5,504 bases of DNA. Origin: Desulfobacterales bacterium (GTDB lineage Bacteria > Desulfobacterota > Desulfobacteria > Desulfobacterales > C00003060). The position numbers and the translations under genes were made by a program. Positions 1-5,491 of the stretch are shown in pieces; the stretch's first letter is position 1, and every line of letters begins with the position of its first letter. The stretch is taken from NCBI GenBank assembly GCA_030668505.1, contig DAOUTV010000157.1:1-5504 (forward strand). Direction: 5' to 3'. The notes below the pieces were generated by a model. That model was not told the DNA's origin. It saw only the letters and a list, made by a program, of their open reading frames with translations, and searched no databases.

Positions 1-206
1 CAGATAAGGCATTGCTGGTAGTCGTGGTCACCAAGGAGCATCAAGGCCGTTACCATGCAGGCCAAATCGTTAAGCAAGTGGCTGCTGTCGTGGGTGGTGG
101 CGGAGGGGGTCGGCCTGATATGGCCCAAGCCGGGGGAAGTAGGCCGGAAAAACTCCCGGAGGCACTGAATATAGTCTTTGATATAGTGGCCCGGGGGGGC
201 TGTTGA
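1..206 (+). CDS. alaS: Alanine--tRNA ligase, C-terminal fragment (5' end outside window)
   Basis: This is the last 67 or so codons of alanyl-tRNA synthetase, the cytoplasmic enzyme that charges tRNA-Ala. The reading frame is open from base 3 (D-K-A-L-L-V-V-V) and stops at TGA 204-206. The diagnostic feature is the glycine-rich C-terminal motif VVGGGGGGRPDMAQAGG (encoded around 87-137), which is the hallmark of the AlaS DHHA1/C-Ala end; the family normally terminates about 25 to 30 residues after it, as here. The start, the class II catalytic core and the editing domain lie upstream of the window. A TTG at 12 could be mistaken for a start, but it is internal to the protein. The gene converges on purM with a 64-base spacer. 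The G-rich run comes from glycine codons. Identification is secure; only the fragment is visible. Confidence 0.95.
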   Translation, partial: DKALLVVVVTKEHQGRYHAGQIVKQVAAVVGGGGGGRPDMAQAGGSRPEKLPEALNIVFDIVARGGC

Positions 207-208
207 TT

Positions 209-267
209 ATTGAATATTGAATAGTTAATGATCGAGAGATTTTTCTTCAAATCGTCAATCGTCAATC
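209..267. repeat. Two short heptamer tandem repeats in the alaS/purM convergent spacer
   Basis: The 64-base AT-rich spacer between the two convergent stop codons holds two unrelated repeats with a 7-base unit. ATTGAAT occurs twice in a row (209-222) followed by a degenerate AGTTAAT (223-229). ATCGTCA occurs twice (251-264) followed by a partial ATC (265-267). A weak 5-bp stem (GATTT 238-242 with AAATC 249-253) lies between them. I see no GC-rich hairpin with a T-run, so no convincing intrinsic terminator for either gene. Confidence 0.6.
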
Positions 268-270
268 TTG

Positions 271-1314
271 TTATATCCAGGCGATTTGGTGAGCCCCTTT
301 TTTCCTTTCAACAACACTACCTATAACATAAGACCTTTCATCCATGGCTGCAAGGAAATCCATAACTCCCTCTGCGGCCTTTTCAGGCACTACAAGGATA
401 AGCCCAATTCCATTATTGAAGGTTCTCATCATTTCCTGGCTTGAGAGCTTACCTGCATCCTGAAGGAAGGTGAACACAGGAGGGATCTCCCAGCTTGATT
501 TATCGATCAGGGCCTTGCAGGAGTCTGGTAGTATACGGGGCAGGTTGTCTACGATACCACCACCGGTTATATGGGCAATCCCGTGTAATGGGAAGTCACG
601 CAATAGGTGACGGACAACCTCGGAATAAATCTTTGTCGGCTCCAGAAGCTCTTCCCCGATGGTTCTCCCCAATATGTCGACCTTGTCATCTACCTTCAAT
701 TTGAGCCTTTCAAAGCAGATCTTTCTAACCAAAGAGTAGCCGTTGCTGTGCAGACCGCTTGAGGCGATGCCTATAAGCTTGTGGCCGACTGAAATCTCTG
801 ATCCATCTACGATCTTGCTGTTGTCCACAATTCCGACCACAAACCCTGCTAGATCGTACTCACCGTTACCGTACATTCCGGGCATCTCTGCTGTTTCACC
901 CCCGATCAGAGCACACCTGGCTTGTTTGCAGCCCTCGGCAATTCCCCGGAGAATCGCTTCACCTGTTTCGGGGACAAGGGTTCCCATGGAAAGATAGTCG
1001 AGAAAAAATAGAGGCTTGGCTCCCTGCACCGCAATATCATTTACACACATTGCTACCAGATCAATCCCGATGGTATCGTGTTTGTTCATCATGGAAGCAA
1101 CCTTGATTTTGGTGCCTACCCCATCCGTGGAGGTTGCCAGAACTGGTTTTTCATAAGTACTCACGTCAAGGGAATAGAGGCCGCTGAACCCACCAATGCC
1201 GGCAATGATCCCGGAGCGAGGCGCCTCACTGGTGATTTTTTTAATCGTTTTTATAAAACGATTCGCTTTGTCGATATCAACTCCAGCATCTTGATAAGTA
1301 AGAGACTCGTTCAT
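271..1314 (-). CDS. purM: Phosphoribosylformylglycinamidine cyclo-ligase (AIR synthetase)
   Basis: PurM carries out the fifth step of de novo purine synthesis in the cytoplasm: ATP-dependent closure of FGAM to aminoimidazole ribonucleotide. The protein is 347 residues from the chosen start, close to the usual 345 or so. Family motifs appear in order: LTYQDAGVDID near the N-terminus (5-15), TSTDGVGTKIK (61-71), VNDIAVQGAKPLFFLDYL (91-108), GGETAEMPGMY (138-148), SSGLHSNGYSLVR (185-197), EPTKIY (225-230), ITGGGIVDNLPRILP (249-263) and RTFNNGIG (297-304). These cover the N-terminal ATP-binding and C-terminal halves of the PurM fold, with no lesion. I chose ATG at 1314 because GGAG lies 6 bases upstream and family members begin just before LTY.DAGVDID. 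In-frame ATGs at 1335 and 1326 would add 7 or 4 residues but lack a visible ribosome site. The stop is TAA. It appears monocistronic within the window and is divergent from alaC. Confidence 0.96.
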   Translation of the reverse strand: MNESLTYQDAGVDIDKANRFIKTIKKITSEAPRSGIIAGIGGFSGLYSLDVSTYEKPVLATSTDGVGTKIKVASMMNKHDTIGIDLVAMCVNDIAVQGAKPLFFLDYLSMGTLVPETGEAILRGIAEGCKQARCALIGGETAEMPGMYGNGEYDLAGFVVGIVDNSKIVDGSEISVGHKLIGIASSGLHSNGYSLVRKICFERLKLKVDDKVDILGRTIGEELLEPTKIYSEVVRHLLRDFPLHGIAHITGGGIVDNLPRILPDSCKALIDKSSWEIPPVFTFLQDAGKLSSQEMMRTFNNGIGLILVVPEKAAEGVMDFLAAMDERSYVIGSVVERKKGAHQIAWI

Positions 1315-1324
1315 GACAGGCTCC
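1315..1324 (-). promoter_or_regulatory. Ribosome binding site deciding the purM start
   Basis: On the minus strand GGAG (complement of 1321-1324) precedes ATG 1314-1312 by 6 bases. The two upstream in-frame ATGs (1335, 1326) have no comparable purine-rich site, so this site favours the 347-residue form of PurM. Confidence 0.6.
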
Positions 1325-1350
1325 ATAGGGTTCATGTAATGAAAAGATAC

Positions 1351-1364
1351 TGGATGCTGGATGA
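1351..1364. repeat. Heptamer tandem pair, with an inverted copy at 1465-1474
   Basis: TGGATGC is followed directly by TGGATGA (1351-1364), a two-copy repeat with a 7-base unit in the leader region of purM. The reverse complement of GATGCTGGAT (1353-1362) recurs perfectly at 1465-1474, about 100 bases away in the same divergent spacer. It looks like a small dispersed intergenic repeat; no function is evident. Confidence 0.45.
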
Positions 1365-1491
1365 AATAAGGAATTCTTTCCCTTTTTGTTGTAACTGAAT
1401 CTGTAGTAAAGGACCACAGATCAGATTGATGATGTTACCAGGCAAAGTAGATGCAAAGCTTTTTATCCAGCATCGCGAAACTGTAATAATT

Positions 1492-1497
1492 AGTATA
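1492..1497 (-). promoter_or_regulatory. Possible purM -10 element
   Basis: TATACT on the minus strand (5 of 6 to TATAAT) lies about 178 bases upstream of the purM start, in an AT-rich stretch. A TTGACT on the same strand (complement of 1510-1515) is only 12 bases away, too close for a standard sigma70 pair, and no good -35 sits at 17 bases. A perfect plus-strand TATAAT overlaps it at 1494-1499, also without a -35. Weak candidate only. Confidence 0.2.
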
Positions 1498-1510
1498 ATA
1501 TTCCCAATAA

Positions 1511-1531
1511 GTCAAAAGAAATCTTTTTGAC
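1511..1531. promoter_or_regulatory. Inverted repeat in the purM/alaC divergent spacer (possible operator)
   Basis: GTCAAAA (1511-1517) and TTTTGAC (1525-1531) are perfect inverted 7-base arms separated by 7 bases. The dyad overlaps the plus-strand TTGACA at 1527-1532 and the minus-strand TTGACT (complement of 1510-1515). It could be an operator, or simply two outward-facing -35-like hexamers. No regulator is identifiable. Confidence 0.3.
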
Positions 1532-1555
1532 ATCAGCCCTGCTGTGGTGTAATAA
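1527..1555 (+). promoter_or_regulatory. Candidate sigma70 promoter for the alaC-hom-apgM cluster
   Basis: A perfect TTGACA (1527-1532) is followed after exactly 17 bases by TAATAA (1550-1555), which matches only 3 of 6 positions of the -10 consensus. Transcription would begin near 1562, giving a leader of about 39 bases before the alaC start at 1601. The strong -35 and correct spacing support it; the poor -10 limits confidence. Confidence 0.4.
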
Positions 1556-1600
1556 GGTGTCCAAAAACAAGGAAATTAAACCCTATAGAGGGCTCGGACT

Positions 1601-2767
1601 ATGAAAGAATTCGCTAGGTTGAATCGGCTTCCCCGCTATGTTTTTACGAGTGTAAACAAGATCAAGATGGATGCCCGCCATGCGGGAGAGGACATTATTG
1701 ATCTGGGAATGGGCAATCCTGATCTGCCGACTCCAAAGCACATTGTGGATAAGCTTATAGAGGCATCCGCAAAAGGCCGGAATCATCGGTATTCAGCATC
1801 CATGGGGATTAAAAAGCTTAGAGTGGCTATTGCCGACTGGTATAAACGCAGGTTTGACGTGGATATAGACCCGGATACCGAAGCGATAGTCAGCATTGGC
1901 GCAAAGGAAGGGATTTCTCATCTTGTGCTGGTAACCATACGCCCGGGGGACGTCGTTTTTTCGCCTGATCCGACGTACCCGATCCATCCCTATTCGGCTA
2001 TCATTGCAGGTGGGGATGTGCGTGGGATTCCCTTGAGTCCGGATCGGGATTTTTTTGAGGACCTGATTACGGCTACAAGGCAAACATGGCCCCGGCCCAA
2101 GATGCTCATCATCTCATTTCCGCACAATCCTACGACCGAAGTGGTCGATATGGCCTTTTTTGAAAAGATCGTGGATTACGCGAAAGAGCATGACATCATG
2201 GTGATTCATGATTTTGCTTATGCAGACCTGGTCTTTGACGGGTATAAGCCCCCCAGTTTTCTTCAGGTGCCAGGAGCCAAGGATATAGGGGTAGAATTTT
2301 TCTCGCTTTCCAAAAGTTATTGCATGCCGGGTTGGCGTGTGGGGTTTTGCGTTGGCAATCCCGAGATTGTTGGAGCACTTCGTCGCATCAAGAGCTATCT
2401 TGATTACGGCATCTTTCAACCTATTCAAATTGCGTCCATTATTGCACTTAACGGGCCTCAAGATTGTGTCAGGGAGATCGTAGAGACATACAAGACCAGG
2501 CGTGATGCCCTGATTGACGGGCTTAATAAAGTGGGTTGGCCGGTGAAGCGACCCAAGGGGACAATGTTTGTCTGGGCAAAGATCCCCGAGCCTTATCTAG
2601 AGATGGGCTCTGTGGAGTTTTCAAAAATGTTGATCCAGAAAGCCAAGGTGGCTGTTTCTCCAGGGCTTGGCTTCGGAGAATACGGAGACGAATACGTCCG
2701 GTTTGCCCTGATAGAAAACAATATGCGCATCAATCAGGGTATAAGGGGTCTTCGGAAGATCCTGTAG
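1601..2767 (+). CDS. alaC: AlaC-type class I/II PLP aminotransferase (probable glutamate--pyruvate aminotransferase)
   Basis: This is a fold-type I, pyridoxal-phosphate aminotransferase of 388 residues. It resembles E. coli AlaC along its whole length (for example RLPRYVF, GEDIIDLGMGNPD, IKSYLDYG and VRFALIEN have near-identical AlaC counterparts). AlaC transfers an amino group from glutamate to pyruvate to make alanine. Visible key residues: PDPTYPIH (122-129), N176 in PHNPT, D204 and Y207 in HDFAYAD contacting PLP, the Schiff-base lysine K238 in SLSKSY, R246 in GWRVGF, and the carboxylate-binding R367 in VRFAL. AGAGGG at 1587-1592, 8 bases before the ATG, supports the start. It stops at TAG, and the next in-frame stops, inside the downstream repeat, are also TAG. 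It heads the cluster with hom, 90 bases away. Related proteins are often labelled LL-diaminopimelate aminotransferase; the substrate is inferred, while class and subfamily are clear. Confidence 0.85.
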   Translation: MKEFARLNRLPRYVFTSVNKIKMDARHAGEDIIDLGMGNPDLPTPKHIVDKLIEASAKGRNHRYSASMGIKKLRVAIADWYKRRFDVDIDPDTEAIVSIGAKEGISHLVLVTIRPGDVVFSPDPTYPIHPYSAIIAGGDVRGIPLSPDRDFFEDLITATRQTWPRPKMLIISFPHNPTTEVVDMAFFEKIVDYAKEHDIMVIHDFAYADLVFDGYKPPSFLQVPGAKDIGVEFFSLSKSYCMPGWRVGFCVGNPEIVGALRRIKSYLDYGIFQPIQIASIIALNGPQDCVREIVETYKTRRDALIDGLNKVGWPVKRPKGTMFVWAKIPEPYLEMGSVEFSKMLIQKAKVAVSPGLGFGEYGDEYVRFALIENNMRINQGIRGLRKIL

Positions 2768-2769
2768 AG

Positions 2770-2840
2770 CGCATAGCGCAAGGCGCAGAGGGCATAGCGT
2801 AGAATAGAAACTCTATGCGCCATGCGCTTTGCGCTATGCG
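2770..2840. repeat. Heptamer-based long inverted repeat (hairpin) between alaC and hom
   Basis: Two 28-base arms (2770-2797 and 2813-2840) are complementary at 24 of 28 positions and flank a 15-base loop. Each arm consists of four 7-base units: CGCATAG, CGCAAGG, CGCAGAG, GGCATAG on the left, and CTATGCG, CCATGCG, CTTTGCG, CTATGCG on the right, so the arms pair unit against unit. The hairpin starts 3 bases after the alaC stop and ends 6 bases before the hom GAGG ribosome site (2847-2850). No T-run follows on either strand, so it is not a standard intrinsic terminator. It could stabilise the alaC mRNA 3' end or tune hom expression. Confidence 0.85.
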
Positions 2841-2857
2841 GATTCTGAGGCAACGTT

Positions 2858-3232
2858 ATGAAGAAGATACAAGTTGGGTTGTTGGGGTTCGGAACTGTGG
2901 GGTCGGGCGTGGTAAAGATCTTGCTGGAAAACCGTGAGGTGATCGAGTCGCGGCTCGGGGCCTCTCTTGCACTTAAATGGATAGCCGATCTTGACCTTGA
3001 AAGGGGCCGGGAAGTGGTTGTGGATACCGGTCTGCTTACAACAGACTCCGAAATGGTCATTGATGATCCTGAGGTTGACATTGTTGTGGAGCTCATCGGC
3101 GGTTACGAACCGGCAAAAAGCTTTATCTTAAAAGCGATTGAAAACGGGAAACATATAGTTACAGCCAACAAAGCGCTTCTGGCCGCCCACGGGGATGAAA
3201 TTTTTTCCACAGCCTCGCAAAAGGGTGTGTAG
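2858..3232 (+). CDS. hom: Homoserine dehydrogenase, NAD(P)-binding N-terminal part, ending at the amber codon
   Basis: If TAG 3230-3232 terminates, the product is 124 residues containing nearly the whole Rossmann nucleotide-binding domain: GLLGFGTVGSG at 7-17, an acidic patch in WIADLD near 41-46 at the end of the second strand, ELIGG at 78-82 and VTANKALLAAHG at 101-112. It ends at SQKGV, a few residues before the conserved FEASVGGGIP linker into the catalytic domain. On its own it could bind cofactor but not catalyse. The start is fixed by GAGG 7 bases upstream of the ATG. Confidence 0.6.
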   Translation: MKKIQVGLLGFGTVGSGVVKILLENREVIESRLGASLALKWIADLDLERGREVVVDTGLLTTDSEMVIDDPEVDIVVELIGGYEPAKSFILKAIENGKHIVTANKALLAAHGDEIFSTASQKGV

Positions 3233-3241
3233 GTTGGCTTT

Positions 3242-3250
3242 GAGGCAAGC
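3242..3250 (+). promoter_or_regulatory. Shine-Dalgarno-like GAGG before the internal GTG of hom
   Basis: GAGG at 3242-3245 lies 5 bases before GTG 3251, 10 to 13 bases after the amber stop. The placement would allow ribosomes ending at the TAG to reinitiate. The same bases also encode the conserved E-A of FEASVGGG, so the match may be coincidental. Confidence 0.3.
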
Positions 3251-4165
3251 GTGGGAGGTGGAATTCCCCTGATTCGGTCTATCAAGGAAGGCTTGGTTGC
3301 TAACCGAATCGAAAGCCTTTTCGGCATTCTTAATGGCACTGCCAATTATATCTTAACCAAAATGACCGACCAGGGAAGTTCCTTTTCAGAAGTGTTGAAG
3401 GAAGCTCAGGCACTCGGCTATGCAGAGGCGGATCCCACCTTTGACATAGAAGGGATCGACACGGCTCATAAGCTGACAATACTTCTTGCAATCGCCTATG
3501 GTGTACCCATAGATTTTGAGGCAGTTTACACAGAGGGGATTTCAAAGGTCACACCCCTTGATATAAAATTTATGAAAGAGTTCGGATATCGTATCAAACT
3601 CCTGGCCATCTCAAAAGACGATGGTCAGGCAATTGAGGCCAGAGTGCATCCCACGTTGATACCGGATGACAGTATGCTTGCCAATGTCAATGAGGCGTAC
3701 AATGCCCTTTACATCAAAGGTGACGCAGTTGGAAACGTGATGCTCTATGGACCCGGTGCGGGAATGATGCCAACAGGCAGTGCTGTTGTGAGTGATTTGG
3801 TAGATGTTGCCCGCAATATGCTAAGGCGTGCTGTGGGCAGGGTGCCGTCTGTGGGGTATCAGCCGACCAGTATAAACGCAAGGCAGGCAAGGCCGATAGA
3901 AGAGTTGCAGACCGAGTATTATTTTCGATTTTCAGCCGAAGACAGCCCGGGCGTGCTTTCCAAGGTTTCGGGTATCCTTGGAAACCATCAGATAAGCATT
4001 AAGTCTGTCCACCAGAAGGGCCGTGATCTATTGGGAGCCGTACCTATTGTCATGATTACCCATGAGGCCAAAGAAGCGGCCGTACGGAAGGCACTTGCGG
4101 AGATAGATCAACTTGAGATGATCAAGGACAAGACCGTTCTGTTCCGGATTGAGGATCGAAGATGA
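3251..4165 (+). CDS. hom: Homoserine dehydrogenase, catalytic and ACT C-terminal part, after the amber codon
   Basis: The frame after the TAG first offers a start at GTG 3251, giving 304 residues. It carries the whole homoserine dehydrogenase catalytic domain: GGGIPLIRSIKEGL, FGILNGTANYILTKM, EAQALGYAEADPTFDIEG and the catalytic D and K in IDTAHKL, followed by FYGPGAG-like LYGPGAGMMPTGSAVVSDL and a C-terminal ACT domain from about residue 223 (YYFRFSAEDSPGVLSKVSGIL). The six codons between the TAG and this GTG (VGFEAS) would be lost if translation reinitiated here; these are conserved in the family. The fragment is in the same frame as the N-terminal part, so no indel is involved. It stops at TGA, overlapping apgM by four bases. 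Confidence 0.6.
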   Translation: MGGGIPLIRSIKEGLVANRIESLFGILNGTANYILTKMTDQGSSFSEVLKEAQALGYAEADPTFDIEGIDTAHKLTILLAIAYGVPIDFEAVYTEGISKVTPLDIKFMKEFGYRIKLLAISKDDGQAIEARVHPTLIPDDSMLANVNEAYNALYIKGDAVGNVMLYGPGAGMMPTGSAVVSDLVDVARNMLRRAVGRVPSVGYQPTSINARQARPIEELQTEYYFRFSAEDSPGVLSKVSGILGNHQISIKSVHQKGRDLLGAVPIVMITHEAKEAAVRKALAEIDQLEMIKDKTVLFRIEDRR

Positions 4166-5370
4166 AATATGTCATCTTGGTAGGAGACGGTATGGGGGAT
4201 TACCCCATACCCGAGCTTGGAGGCAAGACCCCACTTGTGGCCGCGCATACTCCCCGTATGGACTGGATAGCCGACCATGGAGAAGTAGGCCTGGCAAAAA
4301 CCATTCCAGAGGGGTGTGAAACCGGAAGTGATACAGCCAACTTAAGTCTCTTGGGCTACGATCCGAAAGCTACCCTGACGCGGAGGGGCCCGTTAGAGGC
4401 GGCCAGCCTTGGAGTACATCTATCCGATACAGATGCGGCTTTTCGTTGTAATTTAGTGACTCTTTCTACGCCAAATGGCGTATTGACCATGGACGATTAT
4501 AGCGCAGGCCACATAAGCACTGACGAAGCCCATGACATAATGGAGGACCTGGACAGGGCATTAGGAGATGAGTCATTTCGGTTTTATCCGGGCGTGGGCT
4601 ACCGGCATCTAATGGTCTGGCATGGTGGCGTAGTAGAGATTGATACCACGCCCCCTCACGATATTACCGGCCAGGCAGTTCGGCCCTATCTGGATCGTAT
4701 AGCCTCACATGGTGTGTTGCTTCAACTTATGGATAGTGCAAGTGCAATTTTGAGAGATCATCCGATCAATAATAGGCGCGTCAAAAAAGGGGTGAAACCT
4801 GCCAACCATATCTGGTTATGGGGTCAGGGGTATGCCCCGCAACTGGAGGCTTTTGAAAAGAAGACAAGGCTCAGAGGGGCCATGATTTCTGCCGTAGACC
4901 TCTTGAGAGGGATTGGTATTTATGCCGGCCTCGAGGTGATAAGGGTTCCGGGTGCCACCGGGTATTATGATACCGATTACAAGGCCAAGGCGGAATATGC
5001 ACTGTCGGCCCTCAAGAATGTTGACTTTGTCTACGTGCACGTGGAGGCCCCGGACGAGGCAGGGCACGCAGGCTTGTTGGATAAGAAGATCTCTGCTATT
5101 GAAGCATTTGACGCCATGGTCGTGGGAACGGTGTTGGATGGGATGAAGGCCTTTTCGGAGTTTCGTATCATGGTCACAACGGATCATTATACTCCTGTCT
5201 CTGTTAGGACGCATACCACTGAACCTGTTCCGTTTGCAATTTGTGGCACAGGGATAAGCAGTCCAATGAATGGCTCTGGCGGTTTCAGCGAGGAAAATGC
5301 AAAGGCTCAAGGTGTGTTTGTTGCTGATGGCTGCATGCTTATAGAACGATTAATACAGTCTTCCAAATAA
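4162..5370 (+). CDS. apgM: Archaeal-type (cofactor-independent) phosphoglycerate mutase family protein, proposed homoserine kinase
   Basis: This 402-residue protein belongs to the alkaline phosphatase-like metalloenzyme superfamily, aPGAM branch. The expected metal and catalytic residues are visible: D9 in VGDGMGDYP, the phosphoryl-accepting S56 in ETGSDTANLSLLGYDP, D298 and H302 in EAPDEAGHAG, D341 and H342 in TTDH, and H351 in RTHTTEPVPF. The substrate domain is inserted between the first motifs and the C-terminal metalloenzyme part. Classical members interconvert 2- and 3-phosphoglycerate. However, a TIGRFAM subgroup (TIGR02535, from memory) is proposed to be homoserine kinase because it sits beside hom or threonine synthase in genomes without ThrB. 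The neighbour here is hom, with a four-base ATGA overlap implying translational coupling, so the threonine role is the better inference. GAGG 4151-4154 lies 7 bases before the ATG. The family is certain; the substrate is not. Confidence 0.88.
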   Translation: MKYVILVGDGMGDYPIPELGGKTPLVAAHTPRMDWIADHGEVGLAKTIPEGCETGSDTANLSLLGYDPKATLTRRGPLEAASLGVHLSDTDAAFRCNLVTLSTPNGVLTMDDYSAGHISTDEAHDIMEDLDRALGDESFRFYPGVGYRHLMVWHGGVVEIDTTPPHDITGQAVRPYLDRIASHGVLLQLMDSASAILRDHPINNRRVKKGVKPANHIWLWGQGYAPQLEAFEKKTRLRGAMISAVDLLRGIGIYAGLEVIRVPGATGYYDTDYKAKAEYALSALKNVDFVYVHVEAPDEAGHAGLLDKKISAIEAFDAMVVGTVLDGMKAFSEFRIMVTTDHYTPVSVRTHTTEPVPFAICGTGISSPMNGSGGFSEENAKAQGVFVADGCMLIERLIQSSK

Positions 5371-5373
5371 TCC

Positions 5374-5402
5374 TTGACAGGGTTGGAGAGAAAACATAAT
5401 AT
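5374..5402 (+). promoter_or_regulatory. Sigma70-type promoter for tRNA-fMet
   Basis: TTGACA (5374-5379) is separated by 17 bases from TAATAT (5397-5402, 4 of 6 to consensus). It begins 4 bases after the apgM stop. Transcription would start near 5409, about 6 bases before the mature tRNA 5' end at 5415. The discriminator is AT-rich rather than GC-rich, unlike typical stringently controlled stable-RNA promoters. No terminator for the apgM transcript is visible before it. Confidence 0.6.
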
Positions 5403-5414
5403 ATTTTTAATTGC

Positions 5415-5491
<77 letters not shown>

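Larger units (their letters stand above)
2858..4165 (+). pseudogene. hom: Homoserine dehydrogenase interrupted by one in-frame TAG (amber) codon
   Basis: Homoserine dehydrogenase reduces aspartate semialdehyde to homoserine with NAD(P)H, at the branch to threonine and methionine. The full frame has 435 sense positions counting the TAG at codon 125, a normal length for an ACT-containing Hom. Order: Rossmann domain with GFGTVG (10-15) and VTANKA (101-106; K105), then the TAG, then VGFEASVGGGIP, the catalytic domain with NGTANYILT, E190, D201 and K205 (spaced like E208, D219 and K223 of the yeast enzyme), GPGAG, and a C-terminal ACT domain (about 354-431). ACT domains here usually mediate threonine feedback. 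GAGG 2847-2850 lies 7 bases before the ATG. The last bases, ATGA, overlap the apgM start. Nothing else is damaged, so this may be a sequencing error, a recent mutation, or a recoded amber codon rather than a dead gene. Confidence 0.85.

Noticed and set aside
85..110. G-rich run resembling a G-quadruplex motif
   Set aside because: It encodes the conserved poly-glycine motif of AlaS, which fully explains the G content.
1581..1592. Small hairpin (CCCT with AGGG) that could hide the alaC ribosome site
   Set aside because: Only a 4-bp stem with a 4-base loop; too weak to claim regulation.
1315..1600. Possible riboswitch or small RNA in the purM/alaC spacer
   Set aside because: I read both strands and found no recognisable purine-riboswitch core or other conserved aptamer, and no intrinsic terminator. 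Only promoter-like hexamers, the heptamer pair and the short dyad stand out.
2734..3096. Minus-strand open frame over the alaC/hom junction
   Set aside because: It is an antisense shadow with a low-complexity repeat-encoded tail and Ser/Arg-rich sequence; no family resemblance.
3201..3206. T6 homopolymer upstream of the hom stop as the site of an indel error
   Set aside because: The reading frame is the same before and after the TAG, so a single indel there would not produce this lesion.
3233..3273. PYLIS-like stem downstream of the amber codon
   Set aside because: Only a 4-bp stem (GCTT 3237-3240 with AAGC 3247-3250) is visible. It is too weak, and bacterial pyrrolysine insertion does not clearly need such an element.
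4816..5310. 164-codon minus-strand open frame inside apgM
   Set aside because: It lies entirely opposite a well-conserved gene, has no ribosome site I can defend and no recognisable domain.
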